Assembly: GCA_009792885.1 (NCBI GenBank)
Contig: WMCF01000030.1
Coordinates: forward strand, 8,959,948 to 9,023,947
Source: Eremophila alpestris peregrina
Lineage: Eukaryota > Chordata > Aves > Passeriformes > Alaudidae
Direction of reading: 5' to 3'
Length of the DNA: 64,000 nt
The translations under genes were made by a program, and so were the position numbers. This document shows, piece by piece, positions 38,089-51,002 of the stretch (position 1 is its first letter; every line of letters begins with the position of its first letter). The notes below the pieces were generated by a model that saw only the letters and a list, made by a program, of their open reading frames with translations, was not told the DNA's origin and searched no databases.

Positions 38089-38540
38089 ACAGAATCACAG
38101 AATCAATTAGGGTAGAAAAGACCTCCAAGAATGAGTCCAACCTTTGAGCAACCACCACATCATCAACTACATCATAGCACAGAGTGCCACACCCAGTCAT
38201 TTCTTGGACACCTCCAGGTGACTCCACCACCTCACTGGGAACCCATTCCAACACTTCACCTGTCACTGAAGAAATTTCTCCTAATGTTCAGTCTGAAGCT
38301 CCTCTGGCACAGCTTGGGACTGTGTCCTCTTTTCCTGGCACTGGCTGCCTGGGAGAGGAGGCCACCCCTCAATTATTGATAACTTTATTGGTGGTTGTAG
38401 AGAGTGATAAGGATACAGAGACTCTTTCCTGAGCCTCCTTTTCTGAAGTCTAAACAGCTCCCTCAGCCGCTCTTTGTATGATCATTCTCTAGACCCTTCA
38501 CCAGCTTCACTGCTCTTCTCTAGATGCATAAGACACATCC
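38089..38540 (-). mobile_element. CR1 LINE, longest copy in the window
   Basis: On the plus strand it begins ACAGAATCACAGAATCAATT, the reverse complement of the terminal CR1 ATTCTGTG repeats. It then follows the antisense consensus order: GGGTAGAAAAGACC, GTCCAACCTTTGAGCA, TTGGACACCTCCAGGTGACTCC, CACTGAAGAAATTTCTCC, CCTCTGGCACAGCTTGGGAC, CTGAGCCTCC and TCTAAACAGCTCCCTCAGCCGC, then GACCCTTCACCAGCTTCACTGC. About 450 bp of the 3' region are kept. The stop-free frames across it on the plus strand are antisense and carry no CR1 protein. Confidence 0.95.
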
Positions 38541-39814
38541 TGAACAATGGTGAAATATTATTCTAGTAATTGCTAATAAAACAAATAAATACACACAAAT
38601 AAGAGAAGACATTTAAAATATTCTCTCTTACCAAAGACTTTTCAAGTGTGACATTATTCTAAAGTATCCTATGATGTTGTGCAAACCAACCCAAAGTATG
38701 AGGAGAGGAGAAATAATCAAGGATACAAGCTCGTACAAAATTGGATTTTCTGAGAAGGAAAATTTGTGGTCCAGGAACATGACATGTAGCCAGGAAATCT
38801 GACTTTTATTCTCAGAACTCTCAGATTCCTTGCCCCTTTCAAAAAAGCCCTTCCAAAGCTGCAAAGGCAGAAATAGATTAGAAATAACAAAAGGATGGTG
38901 GTGGAATAAAGACCAACCAAAACAAAACTGGCTATATTAATCCAAATTCTTTGGTACTCCAAATACCATTGTGGAATGGTTAAAGCAGTTTGTTCTCTGG
39001 TAGTCATGGCTTTCTGTGTCATCTAGTGCACAGCCTCTGAATGTGCTGGCCTTGTGCCACAGGCCCCTGCACATCTAGCTGGTGTCCCAGAACCACAGAC
39101 ACCGGGTGTGTGGATATGCAGACAGACAGACACATGGGAAAAAGTGGGCAACAGCAGTAGGTACTTGAAACTGTGAGTAAAATTGTTCCTTTCTTAGGAT
39201 GATCTTACCAAGGAATGATGTCTTACACTAAGGATACAATCACATATATAACCACAACCCAAGTTGAAAACTAGCTGCTGTGGGAAAGGCTCCTCTCCAG
39301 TTTTAACCAGGAATTCTGTTTCAGCCTTTGTTCTTCCAAATTGATTTGTGAAACTAATTCCTTTTTAATGTAATATAGTTACACCAGTAGGCATTTACCA
39401 CAGAGAATACTTCTCTTTGAAAATGTCCTGGATGCCAACAGGTATGAGGTGAGAGCTGAACTCCTGGAGAGTCATGGCTATTTATAATTGAAATTTGTTT
39501 TAAAATTCCAAGTATTAAATGGCTTAGCACATTTTTGTATGAACCTGCATCTTGTGGAGAAAATACAAAATATTTAGTACCAAATGTGATGTCAAACCCC
39601 CTGTGTGAAAATAGATATTTTAAAGCTTTTACTCATCTGCTAGAAGACCTTTTATTCACTTAATCTCAGAAATCTTTCTAATTCGCAAAGCAGTGCTAGA
39701 ATTTATTAACTTTCATTTCTTGAGCCTTTAAAAACTGAAATTTTGTTAAAATTCTAATAGAATAATTTCCAGTTGAGATAAATAATGTCTTCCTTTAGTC
39801 TGTTGAATTTCCTT
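38541..39814. other. AT-rich non-coding stretch
   Basis: I see no gene or recognisable repeat. Confidence 0.4.
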
Positions 39815-39827
39815 TCTCTCTCTCTCT

Positions 39828-39898
<71 letters not shown>
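39815..39898 (+). repeat. (TC)8 followed by an uninterrupted run of 68 T
   Basis: Eight TC units pass straight into 68 T, ending in GTTTTGG. It is by far the longest homopolymer in the window; other A or T runs reach about 15-22. It may be a true expansion, the poly(A) of a minus-strand retroposition, or a sequencing or assembly artefact. On the minus strand no polyadenylation signal lies within 30 bases upstream. Confidence 0.95.
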
Positions 39899-39899
<1 letters not shown>

Positions 39900-40887
39900 T
39901 TTTGGCTGAGCTTAGAGGGTCATAAGGAAGATATATTCAGTTCACAATGTTTCCACCACAAACCAGTAAAAGTTGGCAAAGACAGAAACACAAATAAAGA
40001 GAAGGCTGCTCCTCTCCAGCTCCCCAGCTGTCAGGACAGTAAGTTTAGGATGACATGGCTAAGTACTGTATCTAATTCAAGAGACAGTTGTTTTTGTAAC
40101 CACTTCAGATAAAAAAATCTGCAAAAGAATGTATTCAACAGCATTTATGAGCACGAGTTTCAGTAAAATTAAGAAATATTCTTCATTTTAGAAATAAAAA
40201 AAATTGCAGTGATCAGTCAGTCTTGCCTGTACTAAAATGAAATATGCGTAAGTAATTCCTGATTTTCAGACCTGTATTTCCATAAGCTGTTCAGATACAC
40301 GGCAAGGCCAACACTCAGATACAAGCAAACACCACCTCTGAAGTTAAACAGGAAAGGTCTGTGATACTATAGTTTATTAGCCTTTGAAAATTAAGTAGCA
40401 TAAACATCTTTTGTGGTTGGTTAAAGAGATGCCATTTGGGCAAGATTCCTTTGGCCAAGAGAAAAGAATCAAAAGCAAAAATTAGGGAAAACTGGTCAAT
40501 TTTCCTAAAAAAGGGGCTATATATCTGAAAATATAACACTACTTTTAATGAGAAGGGAAAAAAAATTACTATAATGCCAAAATTTCCAATGTAGTCTTCT
40601 GTCACATGAACTGTTCTTATTCAGAGAGTGTACTACTCTGAAATTATTAAAGCAAGAATGACAACAACCCACAGAACTCTCAAGGAAAGAGTTAGGAAAA
40701 AAAGAAAGGAAAATACTTTACTCCTGTAAATATCCTAAATAACTGCTAATTAAAGTTACATTCCACTGAACCAGCCATAAGCAACCAGAGTACCATGCTG
40801 GTCACAGCTTATGTTTCCCATGCTTCAAAGCACCAAGCTTACTAAAATGTGAAAAAGCTGAATTGGCCATCAGATCATCATCTCACT
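39899..40887. other. AT-rich non-coding stretch
   Basis: I see no gene. Frames are below about 100 codons. Confidence 0.4.
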
Positions 40888-41595
40888 TTAAGCCAGGTGA
40901 GAGGGAATACTTCTCTGGCACAAATGATCTGGATTTATGTGTATTTTAGTGTTTGTGTTCTCTGTATTGGGAACCTGGAAGCCACATGATTGTTTGCACT
41001 GAACTAAGTATTCCTCAAATTTTATTTTTTTCTTCAAAAATACTGAGAGAAAACAACTTATCTCTGTAACTGCAAGCACTTCCCAAACATATTTAATAAC
41101 CACTTCTGCTGATCTCTTCTGATTTATTATAAATAAACTGATAACTAATACTTGTGCATTAAAACTATATTCTTGTATTATTTTGACCAAAAAATTTGCT
41201 TTTGGCCATTGTTCTGGTGATATTTTGGATGCCAGTACTTCTGAAAACCTTTCCCAGCCTGAATACTTCCTTTTCAGAATGAAACCAACTGCAGCTTCCT
41301 GGGATAGTAAAAGATCTATGGCCACTTACTGCTCTCAATTTCAAAGGTTTATACACAGCTTAAAGAGCAGCTTCTCCTCTGCTCTCCCTAGATCATTCTC
41401 CAGAAATGTTTTCTTTATAGCGGCAGTTAATAAATGGGTTCTAAGAATATTTGGAGAAAATATTCCCAACAAAGCATGCATAAAGAATGCTAGCAGCAGT
41501 TTCATGTTAGCAGCATTTCTGAGATCATTAAGGTTGACTGCAAAGTTGGGCTTCAGCTCTTGCATATCCACAGAAAGCTTGCAGGGCTGAGCAGC
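40888..41595 (-). other. Protein-like open frames in one phase, interrupted by a cluster of three stops
   Basis: One minus-strand phase is open from about 41595 down to 41341 and again from about 41325 to 40888, roughly 230 codons in all. The only stops are three within about 15 bp near 41330. The upstream part reads as an amphipathic, Leu/Lys/Asn-rich segment with FAVNLNDLRNAANMKLLLAF and LENDLGRAEEKLLFKLC. The downstream part has KRKYSGWERFSEVLASKISP. Composition is protein-like and not low-complexity. No ATG context, splice-site pair or known family was recognised, and the opposite strand is also open for about 135 codons (41183-41590). It may be a decayed exon or retrocopy, or chance. Confidence 0.2.
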
Positions 41596-42819
41596 TTAAA
41601 GCTGATGGTGCAAAAAAAATTGTTTGGCTGGTCATGCATTGTCATTTTATATTTTACTAGCTGGTCACTAAAAGCTGGGTAACTGCTTAAATGATATTTT
41701 TTGTCTTTTTATACAATGTTTAATATCTTATAGAAAATCATACAAACATTTGTCAGAGTCTGAGGTGCCAAATCCTTTCCCATCTGTAAGCACAGATCAG
41801 TGCAACACAATGTTTCAGGGTACCAACTCTGCCAAATAGAAGAATCATGGTTTTCAGCCATTGCTACAAATCATTTGATGGGCATTTGTGGTTCTCCATA
41901 ATGCAGATGCAAAGAAAAATTAGTGTGTTTAATTTTGCCCTGAATTCTTTCCTGACAGAAAATGCTGCCCAGATATTCTTGTCAGAATTTTGGATATGAA
42001 CTTTATAGCAGGGCACAGATATCTCCCAGTGACAGGAACAGGAGTTTTATCATTCATTTTCACTGAATCAAAAATAAAACCAAGACTTGGGCAAAACCAG
42101 ACAGGGTTGCAAAACATCACATCTGTCAATTTTTGATGTCTGGATTGCAGTGATCATAGCTGAAATTCTAGTGACTTGAGGAACGTGTCAACTCAACGTT
42201 TCTTGTTTAGTCTTGCTTTCTATTTCAAAGCACACAACACACTGTCACAGATGTTAAAAACTTCTTGAATTTCATGCACTTGTGCTCAACTGAATTCTTT
42301 CCTGTGAAAGATCCTTGACACTTTATTCAATATTTTTCTTTTGCTCTGCAGAAAATATAGACATAAAATGAAAAGAAATTTTTAAACAATTGTTTCTTTC
42401 CTGAGGCTTTAAATGTTATTTACCAACTCCCTCAGGCAAGAGCTTTGTTTTCTCACTGTAAAATAAACACCAGTGACATTTTCTGAAATAATTTTTGCTT
42501 GAAATTATTTTGTCTTTTTTTCTCCTTCCTCTGTTTAAAAACTGTGCATCTATCTGTAGCTAAACTGGAATGCTATTCCAACTGGATGGGATACACTGTC
42601 ACTCCTGAAGCCTGCTCCAGGTCATAAAGAAGTAATGGGAAATCCTAACAGAAACTTCAGAGGCAGCTGGAAGGAGCCTGTGATATGCACACTAATGGCT
42701 TTCTTCAAGTACTGCCAAGGTCAATTAATCGTACGTTTCAGATTTGCTTATTTGAGCTTATTCATAATGTTGCACTATTTCAAAAGCATTTACACAATAA
42801 AATGTAGTAAGGAACCAGA
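41596..42819. other. AT-rich non-coding stretch
   Basis: I see no gene or recognisable repeat. Confidence 0.4.
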
Positions 42820-42945
42820 GAAATCTTGGTTCAGGAGTAAAGGTATGTGTATGGGATCAGTTCCTCCCTCTACCACAGACTGTCAGTGTGGCATTAGGCA
42901 ACTTGCTTTAGTGCAGTCACAGTTTATACCTTGAGTAAATCCAAG
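42820..42945 (+). mobile_element. Possible ancient MIR/L3-type fragment
   Basis: GTGTGGCATTAGGCAACTTG followed by CTTTAGTGCAGTCACAGTTT keeps the word order of the MIR/L3 core (TGTGACCTTGGGCAAGTCAC, then CTCTGTGCCTCAGTTT). It is highly diverged and the limits are approximate. Confidence 0.4.
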
Positions 42946-45934
42946 AGGGAGTGGGAAATAATTTCAGTGGAGATATGGCAATCAAAGCACCTGATGATCC
43001 ATCCAACTGATACCTTGCAGTTACTATTCCAGTATTCACATATTGTTTTGTGTATCAAAAAAGCAAAAGCCTCAAGATAAACACATATGCAGAAAATAAA
43101 AATACAGAACTGTATTTTAAGCAGCACATTCTGCTTCTGCTGTAATAATCTCAAGCATCCACTGGAATGATGGGAAATTATCAATACTACTCAGTCAGGA
43201 ATAATATTATGTGTCATTAATTTTTGCATATTAATGTATACTTAATGGCTGGAAATTAATACTGTTGGCTATTTAAGCTGGTAGCAAGAAGTACAACCAG
43301 AAACTGAAATAAAGATGTACTGAAGGAAAAAGAGGTGGTACAACAGTTACTGTCAGTGGCACCAGCTGTGAAATACCAGGCCTTTTGTAGCCTGGGAAAA
43401 ATTAGAAAATCAAAAGCAGCAAATGTAAATCAGTCTGGCTGAACATTGCATTATTCCATTCAAGAAAAAGAGGTTACAGACCTTTATCATTGGGCAAAGA
43501 CAGACTTTTAGGTTCAATTTTTCAGTTACTTCGCTCTTCCAGAAGGAAGACAACATGAGAAGAATAAGAAAGCCTCTGAATAGTTATGCATAAGTGCAGC
43601 TGATTCTCCATAAAAGCATGTGAAAAATGTAGTGATAAGTCCAGCAGTTCTTTCACAACCTCCCAGAAAGCAAAGGGGCTGAATAGCAAAAGCTGTTCAA
43701 TACTCAGATTTAAGGAGAAAGAAGGGAAAGTGGAATGAATTTCTGTTAACCTGCCGTCAATATGCAGTATAAGCAATTTTCTTTGAGATTTAAGTGGAAT
43801 TTACAGTATCATAAGCCCTCCCTTGTGAGTCCAGCTCTTTATTCCACTAAAACATCATTACAGTTTAGCTCTGTTGGCATTTTCAGATGAGGAGCCAAGC
43901 ACTGAAGTACTTACTGAGCTGAGTTTTTTCTCAAAGGAAAGAATTTCAAACTGAAAGATGTTTTGGGTTCAAAGAAAAATGAAAAGCACTTAATTTGCCT
44001 ACTCAGAAGTACTTTCAAAAATACACAAAAAGGGATTCCCTAGACAACCAGTCTGTAATTATTCAGATGTCCTGAGGATGTCTGGGACCTCTGCCCATCT
44101 AAGAAAAGCACAGATAATCCCAAACCTATGCCTATGCTTCCTATTACTTTTTGTGAAGTCCAATTTATGAGACTTGAAGCTGGTCTGAGTAATTTTAAAA
44201 ATATATTTCTGTAGTCTTGTAGCTCACATTTTTCACTTTCAAATCAATTTTTTCCTATGGGAGGTGAATAACAAAACCTGAAAATTTTTACATATTTGAT
44301 GTGAGAAAGAAGCTGAAATCTATTATACTTTTTAAACAGGGTGGAAACCAAAAATTTTTATGTTCATAAATCATTTTATTAAAAATTACTCCATGCAGAC
44401 GATAGTTTTTCAACTAGAAATACACATATAGGTATCAGGGTTTTTTAACATATTTACTAGCCTAATTAGCTTTCTGCTTTCTCCAACTGTGGCCACAGTT
44501 CTCAAACCATCTGCAAATTTCTCTTTTCAGTGACTTGCCAGTGCCTGCCTGCTTGTTCAAAAATCAGCAGAACAGGATCCTGGGTCAACAACTAACAATG
44601 GCAACTTCTGTTTTCCACAATTCCTGACCCTATCTTGCATTCCTAAAATGCAATGGGGACTTTAGATACTCAAATCTTCTTACTTGCCAAAAGCAGAATA
44701 AAAGCAACGTGCTGTCAGCATATTTTTCCTCTCTGTTTGAATGTAGCAATTTAATCACTTTCAGGAAATTCTCCAAAGTGATGAGCTTAGAAACAAGGGG
44801 TTTGATTCTCTTATTTCTCCCTCCAGAGCACTTTAATGGAATAGAGACATTATTTGTATTCATATATTAATTTTCAGGTTAAGAGCAAGCAGGCTTTTCT
44901 TGGAAGAGTGTGGTGTTTTGTTAGCAATTTAAAAGCCAGTGAGTGCAGATGATTTCTCAGGGATTGCATTTTGGCCCTTCCACTCAAGGAGGCACACGTT
45001 ACCCCTGCCTCACTCTGTCTCCTGCAGCTGCTGCCCCAGGTGGGGAAGGGATCCCCATGGAGACCCTGCTGGGAGTTCACAGGCAGAGCACAGCAGAGCA
45101 CAGCAGCCTGCTGGGTCTTTGCTGGGGCAGCCACATGGGTCCCACTGTCCTACCCAGGGCATTCCTGGTACAAATTCCATAGAAATGCATCCCTTTCGAG
45201 GGCTTCACTGATTGAAAGAGGCCATGAGGTTTTGAAGTTACCACAGGGAAAATGGTAAAGAACATACTCAGTCATGCAATGCTATAAAGATGATACCAGG
45301 CTGAAAACACCTGATCAACCTGAGAGAGTAGAAAGAGAAAAAAAATGCAAGACCCAGACCTTTGATGAGCACAAAGCTCTGAGTCCTCATTTCCATGGGT
45401 AACTGGAGAAGCTGAAGGAATGCAGTATGTGTTAAACACGTTGGGAACAAATCCCAACAAAGACCATGGGTCCCTGAACCTGCTCAGAAACTTCAGCTAC
45501 TGCAGTGTATGAATAAAATTTTCTGCAAAACTCCTCTTCCCATCCTTCTGCTTTTTTTTCAGATAATGAGGAAAAAACAGGCGGCTCTCCCAGCTGAAAG
45601 AACACTGGCACTCTAATGAAGCAGGTATGAAGCAGGTACTGCACGTTATGTCTCAGTTCCTGAGTATCTCTAACTTAATTGTGGTGCTAAATGGGATGCA
45701 TTCAGTAGGAATCTTCTTCCTTTGAAAATGTCACCACGACTGATGAAAAAGACAGAGGAGATAAACATCACAAAATGCTATCAGGATAAATGTAGGGGAT
45801 ATATTTTAACTTTGATGTAAGCCTTTTATGGCATACATAAAAATAAATTATCTTAAAAGCTATTACCAATCACCAAGCACATATATGTGAAATCACAAGA
45901 GCCATCAGTGAGTTATAGATCACTATCTGAGTAA
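42946..45934. other. AT-rich non-coding stretch with a GC-richer island at about 44980-45170
   Basis: I see no gene. The GC-richer interval 44980-45170 contains the short tandem AGCACAGCAG (two copies near 45087-45106). It is open in several frames, which is expected from composition. It has few CpGs and is not a CpG island. Confidence 0.4.
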
Positions 45935-46250
45935 CAGAACCCACGTGCTACAGCTCTGGATAAATCTTATTTACATAATCTGGCTGTGCTCCCTTGCACA
46001 TATCTCTGCAAAGCATCATTTCATTATCAAGACTGTTTCTTCCCTGTGAAATGTAAATCTTGCAATAGGGGCCTGCTGAGATGCTGGGCTGAGTGCAATG
46101 TGACTCCACCATGCTAATTAACTAACAGGCAGACTCAATCTCAAAGTAAATGTCAATCCATGTGATTAGAGAAATTGCTGCACTGGCATTTTCTTTACTG
46201 CCTAAAGAAAGCTAATTCAGAGTCATTCTTCACTTTAAATGCCAAACTAC
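45935..46250. other. Candidate conserved non-coding element
   Basis: The stretch has a perfect E-box CACGTG (45942-45947), TTATTTACATAATC, CATTTCATTATCAAG, and TAATTA (46115-46120) within GCTAATTAACTAAC, without simple repeats. This resembles developmental enhancer sequence. It is inferred from composition only. Confidence 0.25.
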
Positions 46251-47640
46251 AGCACACTCTCTAGTCCTAGGCTACCATTCAAGTTTGTCCCCCTTCTTAG
46301 TTCTTCTATCATTACTCTGATTTGTTAATATTCTCCTTTTTGAAAGTCATATATTACAGGCTAACATTATAGTATGTGTATACTTATATAGGTATAATAG
46401 GTGACATTATCAAGATGCATAATCTAATGAGATTTTTCCTGAAAATGATAAAATTAAACATAAGACAAAAGACAATATTAAAACAAGATGTTAAAAAGAA
46501 ATCACATCACAACAAAAAACAGACTTGGTGAGGAGAATAGAGTAAATTAGAGCTCTCTTTAGCTTATGTCAGAAAAATGGCCTAACACATAAAGTAAACC
46601 ACTATTACTATCTATCCCAGGAGTGATTTAGGATCATTTTCTTGCAGTTCAAAGAATGCAAGCATGTTGTTTTGAAGCCATCAGCTTGCTCCTTTTTTCC
46701 CTACAGTCTAAAAGCACTTTCCACAAACATTTTGTTATCAAACCTCTCAAACAAAACAGCTGCCACCTCAGATACTTGCTCCTTCTCAGGACAGGGACAA
46801 GGCAAGGCCAGTACAACCTGTAGGTAAAAATGTCAGGCCTAAAATTCCCATCCCAAATTCTTTCCATACCAGTTCCATCTTTACATTTGTGTCAGGATTC
46901 CCATTTCCTTCAAGTTCCTACAGGCAAAGTGGATCAGGCTCAGGAGCCATCATTTAACATTGGTGGAAATTACTTCAGATAAACAGAAAAGTGGCATTTG
47001 GTTTTGTCTGTAATCCCTCTTCAGATTACAGACATCAGCTCCCTTCCCACACACGTAGAGGTTCCCAGAAGAAAACAAGCAGGGCATGCAGGCACAGAGG
47101 GAGGTGCTGTGCACTCCCCTGGCCCACATCACCAAGGGCTGAGAAACACAACTCAAACTTCAAAGGACAGCTCTGGGGCCTGGTCATAACTGTGACAGGA
47201 GGGAGCTACAGTCACACAGAACTTCTTCAAATGCTTTTGTTTAATCAGGAATGGATTAACATTCTGTTTAATTCAGTGCCTTGCCGAAAGACACTTTGAC
47301 TCTTAGAGATGTTGGTTTCAACTAAAGTTCCTACCTGAGTTTGCTCCTCTTGAAGGTTTGCTCCATTCTTGTTTTAAAGCCAAACTATTTTTCATGTATA
47401 ATTTGTAAGTTTTAGACCAAAATGGGAAACTCAAAGCAAGATATGAACATTTTTACTGATTGGATGTTGGATTTTAAGGCTTCAGACCAGTCTAGCTTTT
47501 GCATACTTTGTTGGTTGGTGAGTGAAAGTAGAAAGAAATCTCTGTGCAAGCTTCTCTCCAAAACTTCTGTGCTGTACTTTATCATCCTTGAAATTTGATC
47601 CCACTGAAACCCTGCCATTGTACCACCCTCTTCTCTGTTT
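46251..47640. other. AT-rich non-coding stretch
   Basis: I see no supported gene. The frame at 46991-47299 (about 100 codons) is unrecognised. Confidence 0.4.
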
Positions 47641-48240
47641 ACCGTTGTCATGGTTTAACCCCAGCCAGCAGCCAAGCTCCATGGAACTGCTCACTCACTC
47701 CACCACCAGCAGCATCAGTGACAGAATTAGAAGGGTAAAAGGTAGAAAACTCATGGGTTGACATAAAGACAGCATAATAGAGAAAGCACAAACCACACAC
47801 ACTGGCGAAGTAAAACAAGGAATTAATTCAGTATTTCCCATGGGCAGGAAGGTGTTCAGCCACCTCCAGGACAGCAGGGTCCCCTTGTGTACCAGTGACT
47901 TAGGAAGACAAACTCCATCACTCCAAATGTTCCCCCCCTTCCTCCTTCTTCCCCCCACTTTATGTACTGAGCATGATGTCAGATGGTCTGGAATATCCCT
48001 TTGTTAAGTTGGGGTCACCTGTCCTGGCTCTGTCTCCTCCCAATTTCCCATGCACCCCCAAATTCCTCACCAGCATGGCAGTAGGAAAGGCAGAGAAGGC
48101 CTTGGCTCTGTGTAAGCCCTGCTCAGCAATAACAAAACCATTTCTATATTATCAGTCCTGTATTCAGCACAAATGCAAAGCCCTATACCAGCCACTGTGA
48201 AGAATGTTAAGTCTACTCCAGCCAAAACTGGCACAACTGT
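47641..48240. repeat. Target-site duplication around the solo LTR
   Basis: ACCGT on the left and ACTGT on the right flank the TG...CA ends directly. The single difference is C to T at a CpG position, the commonest decay step. Confidence 0.75.
47646..48235 (-). mobile_element. Solo LTR of an avian ERVL-type endogenous retrovirus
   Basis: On the minus strand it starts TGTGCCAGTTTTGGCTGGAG and ends CTGGCTGGGGTTAAACCATGACA, so TG...CA ends are kept. Along its length it has TTATTGCTGAGCAGGGCTTA, CACAGAGCCAAGGCCTTCTC, GGATATTCCAGACCATCTGA and CATCATGCTCAGTACATAAAG, the familiar order of a very common bird LTR. A TATA-like TACATAAA lies at 47959-47966. Flanking pentamers ACCGT (47641-47645) and ACTGT (48236-48240) make a 5-bp target-site duplication with one CpG-type transition, as expected for ERVL. 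There is no internal coding region, so the provirus was lost by LTR recombination. Divergence is moderate. Confidence 0.92.
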
Positions 48241-51002
48241 TTATGAATTTCAGTCTCTCTCAGCAACAAAACTCTTTTTCACTCACACGACCCCTTAAAC
48301 CATGTGTTACCTGACAGAATTTTCAGGAATGGTCTTTGAGCCCTCTCCTGGGAAGGCTCACATTTGGGTCACATTACATTTGCTGGCTAAGGATCTAGAT
48401 CTTCTCAACTTTTTATCTCTGAGGAAGGGAAAGGGCTCAGCAGACTAGCTTTTATTTCACATTCAGTGATAAAATTGGATATACACATGAAAAAAATGTT
48501 GCTCAAAACAAGCTAGATAGACTAGTAGCAGCTCTATATAGAAAAGTGATATTTCACTCAAAATCTACTTGAGAAATAACTTCCAGAAAGATAAATTTTC
48601 TAAATACGGTGAGGTGCACTAAAGTATCATAATTGTTTCCACTTGGTTCTCACTTGGTTTCAGACAGAAATATATGAAATTTTTCCTGAAGTAAACAAAC
48701 TCTTTTTTTCTCCTCTAGTCCCAAAATATTAAGATAATATCCAGCTCTTGGGCAAAAGAAATGAGCACTTTCCTTCTCTTCTAATTAATGGGTATCACCG
48801 TGTCTTGAAGATTCCTCTTGTCAAAACACGTGTAACTTGTAGCAGTTTGCTATTAGTAATGATGTTAACAATGACCTGTCAAATTAACTAAAAACAAGTG
48901 AATTAAGATTGCTTGTGAAATAGACAGAAAGCCTGATGGGAATGTCAAAACTAACAGAATAGTTTCAACTCTGGTGGTCTTCTAGGATTATATATGACAT
49001 ACTTGGAAAGGTCAGAAACAGTTAATCAGCTTAACATAGAAGAATTGACCAGAATTGTCACTTCAGAAAGATTTCTAAACATTATACGTGCCTTGCATTT
49101 TGGCATAATCTGTTATAATCATATTTCTGCACTACAGACCTGTCTAGACAAAAAAATATATCTGGAGTTTAGAAGAGCCATTATTCATTACAGCAATTCA
49201 CCATCACCTCACCAGAGTAACTCCTACATTCCTTAATTGAATTAATAGATTATTTAGGTTAATAAAATAATTCTTGAACCCAGGGCATTTTTAGGAAATA
49301 AAGGGTTTTCCAGTACACATTTCCACTTGAAGGCAAGTCAAATCTCCAAAAAAAACCCCCATGAAATGGGAGCTTTGGGAACATACACACAAAGATCTGA
49401 ATGTAAACCTCTGTTTCAAAAGCATAGCCCCTAATCTCCTGCCTAGAAGGAATGCTCTTCTTTGTCCATCCTTGTTTCAAATACACATATATAACAGGAA
49501 AAAAAACCCCAAACCAACAAACCACTATCCCCTAAAGTACATACTTTAATATCTACATCAGTGAAAAGGCTACACATTTTTTACATAAATGTAATACTAC
49601 CAAATCTTCAGGTTTTAATTATGTGTTTTCTTAAAATAACATTTCATATTAAATTATATTGGCGTGTCACTACCAACAATACCATAAACCCCAGAATTAT
49701 AATAGTATATTTATTATTAAACTATTAAATACAAGTTTATCTCTATTTTCAATATTTGCAATAGATTTAGAAAGACATATTCTCACACTATCTGGATTTT
49801 ACATAAGCACCCCAAAACATTCCGCTTTTTACTGTCTTGGAAATAGAAAAGCAGGCTGAGGTTTATGTCTAAAGACCTGACTCTGGGTCACAAAAGGAGA
49901 ATTGAAAAGAAAGAGGCAGAGTTAGTTGCTAAGAGACCGCAGCTCCAGAGCACATGCTGTTATCTAATGGCATGCAATGGAGGCTCTGCTCTGAGAGAAT
50001 GTGTAATGTATCTCTGTGTACCAATAACGCCTGTCATTTACCCAGGGCAAAATACCATAATTATAGTGCAGGAGGCCCCTCGTTGTAAGCTGAAGCATAC
50101 AAATGCTTAAAAAAACAAAACCAAAACCAACCAGAAAAAAAAACCCTAGAAATTTTGAGGACTAAATACCCTTGAATTTATTATTATTTCTTCATGCGCT
50201 TTTAAGTTACTAAATGATGAGTTTGATTACATAATTCACATATCTTTTACTAGATTGTTGATATTAATCTGGATATTATCATCAGCAACACAAATTTCCA
50301 CGACACTGAAGCACAGAGAAGAAAGGAGTCTGTACCAGCCTGATCATTCCAGAACTAAAATGGTTCCATGCAATGTTCAGATGATAGAATACCACCCTTT
50401 TCTGCAACAAGCTTTTAACTGGCAGAGTCCTTTTTAGGAAAAGCCAACTTTGGGCTTCACCCTGAATACAAAGCAACGCAATGCTGGAAGCACAAAAAAG
50501 GCAAACTATTTCAACATTTACCTGGTTCAGATTAAGAAACCCAAAAACTTTTAAAAAATCTATTTAGGAATTTATTTTCCATATTTATACTGCTTATTAA
50601 ACTTAAAAGTTCCACTAAAAGGCTGCAGGTATCTCAGGAACATCATGTGGAGAACGGAAGGTACTTCTGCAGCTCCTTTGTTCAGAATAGTTTCAGATAT
50701 GCTTTTGTCTTAAGCAAAGCATTCCTTCTCTCTCCCATCTCACTTTCTCCTTCTTACTCCTCAAATTGTTAATCTGTCTGACCATGCAGAAGAATATGCA
50801 GTTGAGGAGCTGTGAGCAAACACAGCCATCCTCAGCAAAGCCATTGCTGCTCAACCACTATGCCTGAAACTGGATTCAGCATCCTTTCAGAAATATGTCT
50901 TTATCCTCTGGCTATAAAAGGCCAGTGCAAGACTAGCTGAAACCAACCACTTAAGTTGTACATGTCTATAATTAAACAAAATTAATTCCACATGTATTGT
51001 CA
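48241..51002. other. AT-rich non-coding stretch
   Basis: I see no gene. Short A/C-rich runs near 49498-49520 and 50108-50145 are low-complexity. Frames are short. Confidence 0.4.

Noticed and set aside
38131..38432. Plus-strand frames of 82 codons
   Set aside because: They lie antisense within a CR1 3' region, which does not code for protein in this direction.
47646..48235. Full provirus
   Set aside because: Only one LTR with direct flanking duplication; no gag, pol or env sequence on either side.
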